In this document: in pieces, positions 27,659-36,537 of the stretch
How positions within the stretch are numbered: the stretch's first letter is position 1
How the letters are laid out: each line of letters opens with the position of its first letter
Assembly (NCBI RefSeq): GCF_000716595.1
Contig: NZ_JNXC01000001.1
Location: forward strand, 930,001-994,000
Origin: Saccharothrix sp. NRRL B-16314
Lineage (GTDB): Bacteria; Actinomycetota; Actinomycetes; Mycobacteriales; Pseudonocardiaceae
Reading direction: 5' to 3'
Length of the DNA stretch: 64,000 nt
Program-made: the position numbers and the translations under genes
The notes under the pieces: generated by a model
The model's database searches: none
Seen by the model: the letters and a program-made list of their open reading frames with translations, nothing else
Told to the model about the DNA's origin: nothing

Positions 27659-27804
27659 ACCAGGCCTTCGTGGCCGTCCGAGAACCGGACCAGGTATGGG
27701 GGCGCACCTTCCGAGCCGCGGACTTCCACGATCTCGCCGATCTTCTCGTCGAGACCGACCGCGCGGCTGTGGACGTGCAACCGGTCGCCTACTGTCGCGT
27801 GCAT
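27580..27804 (-). CDS. DUF1918 domain protein
   Basis: This is a 74-aa protein beginning MHATVGDRLHVHSRAVG, with GEIVEVRGSEGAPPYLVRFSDGHEGLVYPG, the DUF1918 pattern of a small SH3-like beta barrel found in actinobacteria. The function is unknown. The ATG at 27804 has GGAGG upstream. The last 25 residues extend past the domain and overlap the end of the convergent tetR gene. Confidence 0.88.
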   Translation of the reverse strand: MHATVGDRLHVHSRAVGLDEKIGEIVEVRGSEGAPPYLVRFSDGHEGLVYPGPDTLVEPRTSESPRIKDSTSAR

Positions 27805-27871
27805 CTGCAACACCTCCGGTGCGTCACAGCGTAGGACTGTTCCGAAGGTACCGACAGCCTGGCATTTCCGC

Positions 27872-28267
27872 TCAGGAGCAGGCGTTGGACAGCTTGGCGA
27901 CGGTGTCCAGCTTCTCCTGCGCCCACGCGGCGGCGTTGGCCGGGTTCAGGTCCTCCACCGTCACGTTGCTCATGGTGTCGGACACGCCGGTGATGGCGTC
28001 CTTGAGCGTGGTGTCGCCGGCCTTCGCGGCGAGGGCGTTCAGCTCCTCGGCCTTCTTCTGGGTCTCCTCGAGCGCCTTCTGCGGGTCGGCGGAGTCGGGG
28101 GTGAAGTTCGCGAGCTTGAGCGCCTCGATGCACAGCGTCGCCTTGTCCGCCGCCTGGCCGACCTGGTTCGCGGTGTCCGACGCCTGCTGTACGGCCTCGC
28201 AGCCGGACGCGACCCCGATGAGGCCCAGCGCCAGCATGATGGTGGCGAGCGGACGACCTGCGCGCAT
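27872..28267 (-). CDS. Small lipoprotein
   Basis: This 131-aa precursor has a typical lipoprotein signal: RAGRP, a hydrophobic core LATIMLALGLIGV, then the lipobox ASGC with Cys23. The mature part is helical and Ala/Lys/Glu-rich (QQASDTANQVGQAADKATLC), with two further cysteines (one at the end of that segment and one next to the C-terminus). It is probably a cell-surface helical bundle with a disulfide. No family is recognised. The ATG follows GGGAGCACTCC. Confidence 0.8.
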   Translation of the reverse strand: MRAGRPLATIMLALGLIGVASGCEAVQQASDTANQVGQAADKATLCIEALKLANFTPDSADPQKALEETQKKAEELNALAAKAGDTTLKDAITGVSDTMSNVTVEDLNPANAAAWAQEKLDTVAKLSNACS

Positions 28268-28302
28268 GGAGTGCTCCCGTTCGTTGACCGTTTCGTCCGA
28301 CT

Positions 28303-29259
28303 CTACCGACGCGCGTACAGGCGACGCACCACATCGTCGATTTCGGGTTCCACGACTACGAGGTCGTGCACTTCCGCGCGAGCCGCCACCGCCGAGATGA
28401 GCGCCGCCGCGGTGGTGTCCGCCCGGCGGAACGTGAGGTGGTGTCGCAGTCCGTTCACCTCGGTCCGCACCGAGGTGACACCGGGCAGCCCGTCCAGCCC
28501 CGTGGCCGGTTTTTCCAAGTCCACCACCAGAACCCGGTCCGGCGCGACCTTCGCGCGCAGCTCGTCCAACGGCCCGTCGGCCAGCACCGTGCCCCGGTCG
28601 ATCACCACGAGACGCGGGCACAGCCGCTCGATGTCGTCCAGGTCGTGCGTGGTGAGCAAGAGCGTCGTGCCGCGCTGGGCGTTGAGGTCGGCCAGGAATT
28701 CCCGCAGGCGTTCCTTGGACTCCAGGTCGAGGCCGATCGTCGGCTCGTCCAGCACGAGCAACTCGGGTCCGTGCAGCAGGGCCGCCGTGACCTCGCCGCG
28801 CATCCGCTGCCCGAGGGAGAGTTGGCGGACCGGCGTGTCCAGGAACGGTCCGAGGTCGAGCAGGTCGACGCACTCCCGGAGCCGACTGGCGTGATCACCC
28901 TGCGGCACCCGGTAGATCGCGCGGAGCAGGTCGAAGCTGTCCCGCAGCGGCAGGTCCCACCAGAGCTGGCTGCGCTGGCCGAAGACCACCCCGATGCGCC
29001 GCGCGAGATCACGCCGAGCCCGCGACGGGTCCACTCCGGACACCCGGACGCGCCCGGACGTCGGCACGAGGATGCCGGTGAGCATCTTGATGGTGGTCGA
29101 CTTGCCCGCCCCGTTGGGGCCGACGTACCCGACGGCTTCCCCTGCGGCGACGTCGAACGCGACCGAGTCCACCGCCCGCACGACGCGCTTCTCACGCCTG
29201 AAGCGGCCGACCTTCGTCGTCACCGTGAACTCGCGGCACAGGTCGCGCACCTCGATCAT
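28303..29259 (-). CDS. ABC-2 exporter ATP-binding subunit
   Basis: This is a 318-aa ABC ATPase. Walker A is GPNGAGKSTT, the Q-loop is VVFGQRSQLWWDLP, the signature is QLSLGQRMR (a variant of LSGGQ), Walker B is LLVLDEPTIGLD, and the H-loop is LLTTHDLDD. The variant signature and the QRSQLWW segment are typical of ATPases paired with DUF990/ABC2_membrane_6 permeases. The ATG overlaps the stop of the upstream permease gene (ATGA). It powers export by the two membrane subunits; the substrate is unknown. Confidence 0.93.
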   Translation of the reverse strand: MIEVRDLCREFTVTTKVGRFRREKRVVRAVDSVAFDVAAGEAVGYVGPNGAGKSTTIKMLTGILVPTSGRVRVSGVDPSRARRDLARRIGVVFGQRSQLWWDLPLRDSFDLLRAIYRVPQGDHASRLRECVDLLDLGPFLDTPVRQLSLGQRMRGEVTAALLHGPELLVLDEPTIGLDLESKERLREFLADLNAQRGTTLLLTTHDLDDIERLCPRLVVIDRGTVLADGPLDELRAKVAPDRVLVVDLEKPATGLDGLPGVTSVRTEVNGLRHHLTFRRADTTAAALISAVAARAEVHDLVVVEPEIDDVVRRLYARR

Positions 29260-30062
29260 GATCCAGTCCCTCGGTAGTGCCGGACGGCCGCGCGCCAGAT
29301 GAGGCCGGCGACGACGGCTGCGGCAACGGCGACCAGCGGTGAGGCCCAGCCGAGGAAAGCGGGACCGCCCAACGGGTCCGGGCGGTCGAGCAGGGCAAGG
29401 CTGGGGTAGTAGGCGACGAACGCGCCGGGGATGACGAACGCGAAGAACCGGCGCAGCCACTTGTCGTACACGGTGGCGGGGTACGAGGTGAACGCGTTGC
29501 TGCCGTACGTGACCGCGTTGGCCAGCTCCTGGCCGTCGACCACCCAGAAGCAGATCGCGTTGGCCACGATCCAGATGGCCGAGAAGATCACCGCGCCGCT
29601 GAGGGGCGCCACCACGACCAGCGCCGCCGTGAACGGCGACCACGCGATGTCGTTGTGGCTCAAGGCGTAGACCAGCACGACGACACCGGCCACGATCCGA
29701 CCGAGCTTCCGCAGCGGGAGGTCGGTCGCCATCATCTGCGCGAGCGTGCCCAGCGGGCGCAGCAGCAGGACGTCGAACGTCCCGGTGCGGATGTACGTCG
29801 GCAGCTCGTCCAGCTGGCTGGCGACGAGGTCCGCGATCCCGAACGCGGTCCCCGCCAGCGCGTACATCAAAACGACCTCGTCGACCGAGAAGCCGCCGAG
29901 CGCGCCGACGCGGTCGAACAGGACGAGGATGATCGCCAGCTCGGTCAGCTGGCCGAGGGCGTTGGCCACGCACTGGAGGACGAACGACGCGCGGTAGGAC
30001 ATCTGCCCGCGCAGGCGTGCGCCGATGAGCTTCGCGTAAATGCCGGCGGTCGAGTCAGCCAC
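29256..30062 (-). CDS. ABC-2 type permease subunit (DUF990-like), second
   Basis: This is a 268-aa membrane protein with six predicted helices. It starts as a short amphipathic N-terminus (GIYAKLIGARLRGQMSYRAS) and holds the loop IRTGTFDVLLLRPLG, a mark of the ABC2_membrane_6 family. It overlaps the first permease gene by 8 nt and the ATPase gene by 4 nt, so all three are co-translated. Confidence 0.9.
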   Translation of the reverse strand: MADSTAGIYAKLIGARLRGQMSYRASFVLQCVANALGQLTELAIILVLFDRVGALGGFSVDEVVLMYALAGTAFGIADLVASQLDELPTYIRTGTFDVLLLRPLGTLAQMMATDLPLRKLGRIVAGVVVLVYALSHNDIAWSPFTAALVVVAPLSGAVIFSAIWIVANAICFWVVDGQELANAVTYGSNAFTSYPATVYDKWLRRFFAFVIPGAFVAYYPSLALLDRPDPLGGPAFLGWASPLVAVAAAVVAGLIWRAAVRHYRGTGS

Positions 30063-30858
30063 CTTGCACGACCACCTTGCGCACCGCGCGTTGCAGCACC
30101 AGGTGCCCCACCCCGAGGACCACGACGACCCAGAACGCCTGCCCCGCCAGCAGCGGCCAGGGCGAACCGCGTTCGAGGAACACGTCGATCGGCGCTTGCA
30201 GCATGGCGGCGAACGGCGTGGACCAGAGAGCCGGTGCGGCCCAGGAGGGGAAGAACGCGAGCGGCACGGCCAGCCCGCTGAGCAGCCAGGCGAACCCGGT
30301 GTAGAGCGCCTGCGCGCCGCGGTTGTCGAGGAGCCAGAAAGTGGTGGCGTTCAGCAGGAACCGCATCCCGAAGCTGACGACCACCGCGAGCACCGCGCTC
30401 ACCGCGAACAACGGCAAGGTGGCCGGCTCGGGCCACCGGAAGGGGAAGAACAACGCCCCGAACGCGATCGGTGGTGCGAGCCGCACGAGCACGGCGTACC
30501 CGGCACGCCCGACGTCCTCGGCCAGCAACGCCGACTGGAGGTGCCACGGTCGGTAGAGGTCGACCACGACGTCCCCGCTGCGGATGCGGTCGGCCAGCTG
30601 CTTGTCGCCCCACAGCACGACCACTGCCATCAACCCCTGGCCGAGCCACACGTAGGTGGCGGTGGCGGCCACGTCATAGCCGGCGATGGGCCCCTGGGAG
30701 ACGGCTGCGACCAGCACGGCCATCCTGAGCAGCCCGAACGCGACGTTCGTCGCCATTCCGGCGACCATCGCCTGTCGATAGGTGGAATACCTGCGGAAAC
30801 CGGCCAGCGCAAGACGGGCGTAGGCGCGCACGTCTTCCAACCCTAGGAACGGGGGCAA
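30055..30858 (-). CDS. ABC-2 type permease subunit (DUF990-like), first
   Basis: This is a 267-aa paralogue of the second permease with six helices and the matching loop IRSGDVVVDLYRPW after helix three. It is the first gene of a three-gene exporter operon running leftward. The two permeases probably form a heterodimer with two copies of the ATPase. The substrate is unknown. Confidence 0.9.
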   Translation of the reverse strand: MPPFLGLEDVRAYARLALAGFRRYSTYRQAMVAGMATNVAFGLLRMAVLVAAVSQGPIAGYDVAATATYVWLGQGLMAVVVLWGDKQLADRIRSGDVVVDLYRPWHLQSALLAEDVGRAGYAVLVRLAPPIAFGALFFPFRWPEPATLPLFAVSAVLAVVVSFGMRFLLNATTFWLLDNRGAQALYTGFAWLLSGLAVPLAFFPSWAAPALWSTPFAAMLQAPIDVFLERGSPWPLLAGQAFWVVVVLGVGHLVLQRAVRKVVVQGG

Positions 30859-30885
30859 CCGATTTACCGCGTTCGGCCGGCCCGG

Positions 30886-31335
30886 TCAGTTCGAACCGGA
30901 CGGTGGACCCCACACCGCCAACCACTGCTCCCCGCGCTCCCGCAACCGGCCGTCCCGCACCAACGGCACCACCGGCGCCAAACCCCGCGCCACCGCCTTC
31001 AGGAACCGGTCCGGCAAACCGTTCTCCGCCAACACGTCCGCCACCAACGCGTCCGGATCGGAGGCCCAAGTCCCGACGGACCCCGCCACGCGGGCGCGCA
31101 GCGCGAACCGATCAGCCACGGCCCGAGCCCGCCGCAACCCGTTGCGCTCACCGCCGTGCGAAGCGGCGAGCGCCACCGCCGCCCAAGCCGCCCGGTTCAC
31201 CGCGGGCCGCGCCTCGTCGTAGACCCTGCCCTGGGCCAGCACCCGAACCCACTCCCAGTCGTTGGCGCCGCCGACTCCCGCTCCGGTGTCGCCCGGCCCC
31301 TTGTCGCCCATGCCGCTCACTGCCGGGCCGCTCAC
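30886..31335 (-). CDS. Uncharacterised protein coupled to an ArsR gene
   Basis: This is a 149-aa, mainly helical protein whose GTG overlaps the arsR stop. After a short Gly/Pro-rich start it carries DWEWVRVLAQGRVYDEARPAVNRAAWAAV, ALAASHGGERNGLRRARAVADRF and a C-terminal VRDGRLRERGEQWLAVWG. It has no membrane segment or cysteine. I do not recognise the family. Coupling to an ArsR regulator suggests a shared response. Codon bias is as for neighbours. Confidence 0.65.
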   Translation of the reverse strand: MSGPAVSGMGDKGPGDTGAGVGGANDWEWVRVLAQGRVYDEARPAVNRAAWAAVALAASHGGERNGLRRARAVADRFALRARVAGSVGTWASDPDALVADVLAENGLPDRFLKAVARGLAPVVPLVRDGRLRERGEQWLAVWGPPSGSN

Positions 31336-31649
31336 TGCCGGGCCGCCAGCACGCCGTCGAGCAACCCGGGGAACAACGCGTCCAGGTCGGCCCGTCGCAA
31401 CGAGCTGATCCGCGAGGTCCCCTGCGGCCGGACGTGCACCACGCCCGCCTCCCGCAACGTCCGCACGTGGTGCGTCAACGTGGAAGCCGTGACCCCGAGG
31501 TCGAGCACCCCGCACGAGATCCCTTCCTCGCACCGGGCCAACGCGCGCACGATCTCCAGTCGGACGGGGTCCGCCAACGCCTGCAGCACCGCCGCTATCC
31601 GGATCTCGTCCCGCTCCGGGTGCGCGAGCATGGTCGTCATGGCACGCAT
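31332..31649 (-). CDS. ArsR family transcriptional regulator
   Basis: This 105-aa winged-helix repressor contains ALADPVRLEIVRALARC, then VTASTLTHHVRTLREAGVVHV and a wing with PQGTSRISSLRRAD. There is one Cys pair region (RCEEGISCG), but the classical ELCVC metal site of ArsR is missing, so a metal ligand is not assured. ATG 31649 is used; ATG 31640 is also possible, and no ribosome-binding site is evident for either. It is divergent from an MFS exporter, with a long dyad between the two genes. Confidence 0.88.
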   Translation of the reverse strand: MRAMTTMLAHPERDEIRIAAVLQALADPVRLEIVRALARCEEGISCGVLDLGVTASTLTHHVRTLREAGVVHVRPQGTSRISSLRRADLDALFPGLLDGVLAARQ

Positions 31650-31687
31650 ACTACGAGACTGGTCGAACTTCGACGGTCGTCGTAGTA
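31649..31687. promoter_or_regulatory. Extended dyad between arsR and the MFS gene
   Basis: An inner 6+1+6 palindrome GTCGAACTTCGAC (31662-31674) is enclosed by the outer arms TACTACGA (31649-31656) and TCGTAGTA (31680-31687). The dyad overlaps the arsR start, fitting autorepression and control of the divergent exporter by ArsR. Confidence 0.6.
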
Positions 31688-31727
31688 CGGTACCGATCGA
31701 ATCATCACTCGATCGGGGGAGCACACC

Positions 31728-32954
31728 TTGTCCGCCCGCACGTATCTGCTGACGGTCGGCGCGTTCGCCATCGGCACGAGCGCCTACATCGTCTCCGGCG
31801 TCCTGCCGGCCGTGAGCCGGGAACTGAACATCTCCCACGCCACCGCGGGCCAGCTCCTGACCGCGTTCGCCATCGCCTACGCGGTCTCGGCACCCCCGCT
31901 GGCCGCGCTGACCGGCCGCTGGGAACGCCGCACCCTCCTCGTCGCCGCGCTGGGCGTCTCGGCGTTCGGCAACCTGCTGGCCGCCGTCGCGCCGAACTAC
32001 CCACTCCTCCTGACCGCGCGCGTCATCAGCGCGCTCGGCGCGGCCGTCTACACACCGGCCGCGACGCTCGTCGCCACCGTGCTCACCCCGCCGGAACGCC
32101 GCGGCCGGGCCGTCGCCCTGGTCTTCGGCGGCCTCACGTTCTCCCTCGTCCTCGGCGTGCCGGCGGGCAACCTGCTGGGCGGGCCTCTCGGCTACCAGGG
32201 CGTGTTCGCGTTGATCGCCGCCGTCTCGGGGCTCGCGGCGCTGGCCGTGTGGCGCTGGCTGCCCCGCGTCGAGGCGCCGCCGGTGGTCCGCCTCCGCGAG
32301 CGCTTCGCACCCGCCGCCGACCGGCGCGTGCTGATGGTTTTGGGCCTGACCGTGATCGCGTGCCTCGCCGTGTTCAGCGTCTTCAACTACATCGCGCCGC
32401 TGCTCACCGAAACCGCCGGCGTGGAAGGCGTGATGATCAGCGTGCTCCTCGTCGCGTACGGGCTGGGCGGTGTGTTCGGCAACTGGGCCGGTGGTCGGCT
32501 CACCGACCGGTTCGACCCGCGCAAGCTGCTCGTCGTGCTGGTCGGCTGCTTCACCGTCGTGCTGGCCACGTTGCCGCTGACCTTGACCACCCCCGTGTCG
32601 GCCGCCGTCGCGCTGTTCGTGTGGGGAGCCTTGACGTGGTCGACGAACCCGCCGACGCAGAGCTGGCTGATCGCGTTGGCGCCCGGCAGCGGTGGACTGC
32701 TCCTGTCGCTCAACGCGTCCGCGATCTACCTCGGTGTCGGTCTGTCCGGCGTGGTCGGCGGGCTGGTGATCAGCTGGGTCGGGCTGGTGGCGTTGGCACC
32801 GATCGCGGGGCTGCTCGCCGCGGTCGCGTTGGTGATGCTGTTCTTCGCCATGAGGCCGGTGAAGGGTGAGGGTTCCGACGAACCTCAGGACCCGCCGAAC
32901 GCGCTGGTGGTCGTCTCGCCGCCTTCGGGGGAACTCGCCAAGCAGTGGAAGTAG
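31728..32954 (+). CDS. MFS efflux transporter, DHA1-like
   Basis: This is a 408-aa, twelve-helix protein. The N-terminal half has SGVLPAVSRELNISHATAGQL and, in the loop after helix two, GRWERRTLLV; helix five carries GVPAGNLLGG. These are marks of the 12-TM drug/arabinose efflux group (AraJ/Cmr-like). The start is TTG 31728 with GGGGGAG upstream. It is probably controlled by the divergent ArsR. Its last 70 bp overlap the convergent kinase gene. Confidence 0.88.
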   Translation: MSARTYLLTVGAFAIGTSAYIVSGVLPAVSRELNISHATAGQLLTAFAIAYAVSAPPLAALTGRWERRTLLVAALGVSAFGNLLAAVAPNYPLLLTARVISALGAAVYTPAATLVATVLTPPERRGRAVALVFGGLTFSLVLGVPAGNLLGGPLGYQGVFALIAAVSGLAALAVWRWLPRVEAPPVVRLRERFAPAADRRVLMVLGLTVIACLAVFSVFNYIAPLLTETAGVEGVMISVLLVAYGLGGVFGNWAGGRLTDRFDPRKLLVVLVGCFTVVLATLPLTLTTPVSAAVALFVWGALTWSTNPPTQSWLIALAPGSGGLLLSLNASAIYLGVGLSGVVGGLVISWVGLVALAPIAGLLAAVALVMLFFAMRPVKGEGSDEPQDPPNALVVVSPPSGELAKQWK

Positions 32955-34654
32955 GACGCCTCGCCGTCCGCGAACCCGACCGCCGTGAACTTCCAGTCCG
33001 ACGTGTCCACGGTGGGTCGGGTGTTCGCCTTCATCGCCTCGGCCGTGCAGACGTTCGCGACTTCGGGGGCCTTGACCAGGTCGTCGCTGTCGACCTGCGG
33101 CACCGGCCCCGACAACCAGCCGCCCGCGAACGCCTCCCAGCGGTGCTCTTCGGAGCAGTTGGCGACCCGGCGTGCCGTCGAAGCCGCGCCGCCGACGGAG
33201 ACGATGCCCCGGTAGCAGGTCGACTCGTCGACGCAGTAGCCCGTCGCGCAGGGCTTGAGGTCGGGCGGCGGGAGTTCGGCGCTGGTAGTGGATCCGGTCG
33301 TCGTGCCGGTGGACTGCGCACCCGGCGCGGAGGTGCCGCTGTTCTTCGTTGCCCACCACCACGTACCAATTGCGACGACCGTCGCCAACACCGCTGCACC
33401 GATGACCAACGGCCAGGGCTTCTTGGTGGGCGGCCGAACGTAACCGGACCCGACCTGCGGCTCAAACCGCTGCCCGGCGCGGCCGTCCGAACCGACCGCC
33501 CCGCCTTGTCCCTGCGGTCCGCCAGGGCCGCCCGCCCCGCCCTGCCAACCGGAACCAACCGCCCCACCCGGCCACTGCACCCCACCAGGCCCGCTCAGAC
33601 CACCCGGCCCGCCGGGACCAGCGGCCCCGCCGGACCCGCCAAGACCGCCCGGCCCGCCGGGGCCAGAAGCCCCGCCCGGCCCGGCCAGACCACCTTGCCC
33701 ACTCTGCCCGCCGGGACCACCCTGGCCACCCTGCCCACCCGGGCCGGCCAGACTGCCCGGCCCGCCGAGACCACCCTGCCCGCCCAGGCCACTCAGCCCA
33801 CCCGGCCCGCCGGGACCAGCGGCCCCGTCCGACCCACCGTGCCCGCCGGGCGTCATGGCAACCCGGCTCAACTCATCCCGCAACCGCGCCGCACCAGGCG
33901 TCCGCCGCGCGACATCCGGTTCGAGCGCCCGAACCAACACCTCGTGCAACTCCCGCGGCACCCCGACCACCGGTGCCACGGGCGACCGCAGCACGTCACC
34001 CAGGTGATCGAACGACTCGACCGGCCACGGCACCGGCCGAGGGGGCTTCCCGGCGAGCAGGTCGTACAACGTCGCCGCCAGCGCGTACACGTCAGCGGCC
34101 GGTGTGGGCTGGGCCATGGCGAAAGCCTCAGGCGGCGCGTAACTGGGGCTCAACGCGTCACGCGTGACCGTGCTGGAACCTTCGGCGTCCAGCAACGCCG
34201 CCAACCCGAAGTCGGCGAGCTTCACCGTGCCGTACCGGTCCAGCAGGATGTTGCCGGGCTTGATGTCCCGGTGCAGCACCCCTTCCGCGTGCGCGGCGGC
34301 CAACGCGTCCGCCAGTTGCACGCCGAGCTGCCGCACCCGGTCCGCCGACAGCGGTCCGTCCCGCCGGACCACGTCGGCCAGCGACCCGCCCGTGCACAGC
34401 TCCATGACCAGGTAGGGCGTGCCCTGCGGGGTGAAGTTGGCGTCGTGCACGGACACCACGTGCGGGTGCCCGGACAGCCGGGCGGCGGCGTGCGCCTCCC
34501 GCAGGAACCGCCGCCGATCGCGTTCGGTCTGCAAGACCCGGTTGTCGATCTTCACCGCGACCTCGCGGTTCAACTGGACCTGGCGGGCGCGGTAGACCGT
34601 GGCGAAGCCGCCCTGGCCCAACGGCGTGAGGTCGGAAAGTCCGGGCAACTGCAC
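32885..34654 (-). CDS. Membrane Ser/Thr protein kinase with Gly/Pro-rich linker
   Basis: This is a 589-aa PknB-type kinase. The glycine loop GQGGFATV is at residues 13-20, the catalytic Lys is near 35 (EVAVKID), HRDIKPGN is at 128-135 and DFG at 148-150. A collagen-like linker of some 130 residues (GGPGG, GLGGQ, GPGG units) follows the kinase. Then come one transmembrane helix (WPLVIGAAVLATVVAIGTWWW) and an extracellular domain of about 140 residues with six or seven Cys (PCATGYCVDESTCYRG and later). It could sense an external signal. The HhH gene upstream ends 10 nt before the start. Confidence 0.92.
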   Translation of the reverse strand: MQLPGLSDLTPLGQGGFATVYRARQVQLNREVAVKIDNRVLQTERDRRRFLREAHAAARLSGHPHVVSVHDANFTPQGTPYLVMELCTGGSLADVVRRDGPLSADRVRQLGVQLADALAAAHAEGVLHRDIKPGNILLDRYGTVKLADFGLAALLDAEGSSTVTRDALSPSYAPPEAFAMAQPTPAADVYALAATLYDLLAGKPPRPVPWPVESFDHLGDVLRSPVAPVVGVPRELHEVLVRALEPDVARRTPGAARLRDELSRVAMTPGGHGGSDGAAGPGGPGGLSGLGGQGGLGGPGSLAGPGGQGGQGGPGGQSGQGGLAGPGGASGPGGPGGLGGSGGAAGPGGPGGLSGPGGVQWPGGAVGSGWQGGAGGPGGPQGQGGAVGSDGRAGQRFEPQVGSGYVRPPTKKPWPLVIGAAVLATVVAIGTWWWATKNSGTSAPGAQSTGTTTGSTTSAELPPPDLKPCATGYCVDESTCYRGIVSVGGAASTARRVANCSEEHRWEAFAGGWLSGPVPQVDSDDLVKAPEVANVCTAEAMKANTRPTVDTSDWKFTAVGFADGEASYFHCLASSPEGGETTTSAFGGS

Positions 34655-34663
34655 GTCGGGACT

Positions 34664-35248
34664 CTAGCCGTTGGCGACGGCTGCCTTCGCGGCCTTCTTG
34701 AACGCGCGGACCTCGGCCAGCGTCTCGGGGCTGGTGACGTCGGCGATGGAGCGTCGTGAGCCTTCCTCGCCGTACGCGCCGGCCGCTTCGCGCCAGCCCT
34801 CCGGCGTGACGCCGAGCTGCTTGCCGAGCAACGCGACGAAGATGCGGGCCTTCTGGTCACCGAACCCGGGCAGCGCCTTCACCCGGCGGAACACCTCCTT
34901 GGCGTCCGGTTTGCCGGACTTCCAGATGTTCGCCGTCTTGCCCTTGTAGTTCTCCAAGATGTGCAGCGCCAACGCGTGGACGCGGCGCCCCATCGAGCCG
35001 CCGTACCGGTGGATCGCGGGCGGCTGCACGCACAGCTCCACGAACTCGTCCACGTCGGTCTCGGCGATCTTGGTGATGCTGAACCCGTCCATCCGGTCCG
35101 CGATCTTCCGCGGTCCGGCGAAGGCGTGTTCCATCGGGAACTGCTGGTCCAGCAGCAGGCCGGTGAGCAGCGCGAAGTGGTCTTCACTGAGCAGCTTGTC
35201 GGCCTCCGGGTCCCCGGTGAGGCGCAGCTTCTTCGGCATGTCGGCCAT
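34664..35248 (-). CDS. HhH-GPD-type base excision repair protein
   Basis: This is a 194-aa small DNA glycosylase-like protein. The N-terminal half has DHFALLTGLLLDQQFPMEHAF, and the helix-hairpin-helix is VKALPGFGDQKARIFVALLG. The catalytic Lys/Asp of MutY/Nth is not evident and there is no Fe-S cluster. Small actinobacterial members of this group are uncharacterised. ATG 35248 is used (an ATG three codons later is possible). It is followed by the kinase gene after 9 nt. Confidence 0.85.
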   Translation of the reverse strand: MADMPKKLRLTGDPEADKLLSEDHFALLTGLLLDQQFPMEHAFAGPRKIADRMDGFSITKIAETDVDEFVELCVQPPAIHRYGGSMGRRVHALALHILENYKGKTANIWKSGKPDAKEVFRRVKALPGFGDQKARIFVALLGKQLGVTPEGWREAAGAYGEEGSRRSIADVTSPETLAEVRAFKKAAKAAVANG

Positions 35249-35455
35249 CTTCCCACGTCAGGCACGGGGTGCTGGGTGATGCTGTCCTGTCGGCAAGCCG
35301 TCGGGCACATCCCAAGGCCACTGCGCTGCAACGCCGCTCTGCGACGCACGATGCACATGATCGAAGGCCCGAACACCAGTCGGGCGGCCGTCCTGACGGG
35401 CATGTCCCATGAGCGCGAATGGCAGTACGCAAGGTCCTGCGGGGGTCGGCCACGG

Positions 35456-35484
35456 TTGCGCACCAGCCAAGCATCGTTCAATAT
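35456..35484 (+). promoter_or_regulatory. Promoter for a leaderless AbiEi-like transcript
   Basis: TTGCGC (35456-35461) and CAATAT (35479-35484) are spaced by 17 nt. The ATG at 35491 lies 6 nt after the -10 element, where transcription would start, so the mRNA would be leaderless. This explains the lack of a ribosome-binding site. Confidence 0.5.
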
Positions 35485-35490
35485 GACGGC

Positions 35491-36537
35491 ATGTTCAGCG
35501 GGAATGAACAGAGTGAAATTTTGAACAAGGATGAACCGCAGACCGCGCTCCCGGACTTGCTGGGACAGCTCGGCCTTCGTGCTGTCGTGCGACCCGCCAC
35601 CCCCTCTGACGCCGAGGTTGACGCGTTTGTCGAGGTCAGCACGCCCTCCGGATCGAGTCGGACGTACGTTGTCGAGATCAAGCGACATGTGCCTCCCGAG
35701 CTCGCGACCGCGCTCCACCCCCATGCGTCGCTGCCGACCCTCGTTGTTGCGCGTTCGATCACCGAGCGGGCCGCTGAACTGCTCCGTGCGCGAGGGATCG
35801 ACTACGTGGACGTGGCCGGCAATGCGCACATCGCGTGGAACGACGTCTTCGTCCACGTTCGAGGTCGCCGCAAGGCCGTCGGGCGGAAGGAAGCGCCTTC
35901 GTCGCGTGGCAGCAAGGCGTTCGGTCGCGCAGGGCTTCGAGTCGGGTTCGTCCTGCTCGGCTGGCCTCACATGGCCGGAGAGCCACTGCGGCGGCTTGCG
36001 GGTGCCGGCGGGGTCTCGCTCGGCACGGCCAAGGCCGTCGTCGATGATCTGTCCAACGCGGGTTACCTGTACGACGTGCCAGGTGGTCGTAGGCTGGCCA
36101 GGGCTGGGGAATTGCTGAGCCGGTGGTCGGAGGCATATTCGACCACGCTCTCGCCCGCGCTCTTTCTCGGCGGTTTCTCGACCGAGGGAATATCGTGGTG
36201 GTCGAGCGCGAAAGAAGAACTGGCGGAGTCTAATGCCCAGCTCGGCGGCGAAGTTGCGGCGAGCCTCATGGACGCGCACCTCACTCCTTCCACTCTCACC
36301 TTGTACGTCGACGAGGTGCCGCGCGCACTCGTCGGTGCACGGCGGATGGTCCGCGTGGAAAAAGATGGGAATGTCCAATTTCGCCGACGTTTCTGGACGA
36401 TGGCGGACGGGGGTCGGCTCGTGCCGTCCGTGCTGACCTACGCTGATCTCTTGGCTTCCGGTGACCCTCGGCAACGTGAACACGCAGACAGGATCAGGAC
36501 CAGTGACGATCGACTTGCGGAACTCGACCGACTATGA
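35491..36537 (+). CDS. AbiEi-like antitoxin/regulator with ExK-bearing N-terminal domain
   Basis: This is a 348-aa protein of the AbiEi_2 type (type IV toxin-antitoxin antitoxin/repressor). Residues 20-125 form an alpha/beta domain with VDAFVEV, YVVEIKRH (E62-x-K64) and the family signature GIDYVDVAGNAHI. The E-x-K resembles PD-(D/E)xK nucleases. Residues 150-215 form a winged helix (MAGEPLRRLAGAGGVSLGTA onward). In the AbiE model this protein represses its operon and neutralises the nucleotidyltransferase toxin. The next gene overlaps by 35 nt. Codon usage is less GC3-biased than neighbours, suggesting transfer. Confidence 0.8.
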   Translation: MFSGNEQSEILNKDEPQTALPDLLGQLGLRAVVRPATPSDAEVDAFVEVSTPSGSSRTYVVEIKRHVPPELATALHPHASLPTLVVARSITERAAELLRARGIDYVDVAGNAHIAWNDVFVHVRGRRKAVGRKEAPSSRGSKAFGRAGLRVGFVLLGWPHMAGEPLRRLAGAGGVSLGTAKAVVDDLSNAGYLYDVPGGRRLARAGELLSRWSEAYSTTLSPALFLGGFSTEGISWWSSAKEELAESNAQLGGEVAASLMDAHLTPSTLTLYVDEVPRALVGARRMVRVEKDGNVQFRRRFWTMADGGRLVPSVLTYADLLASGDPRQREHADRIRTSDDRLAELDRL

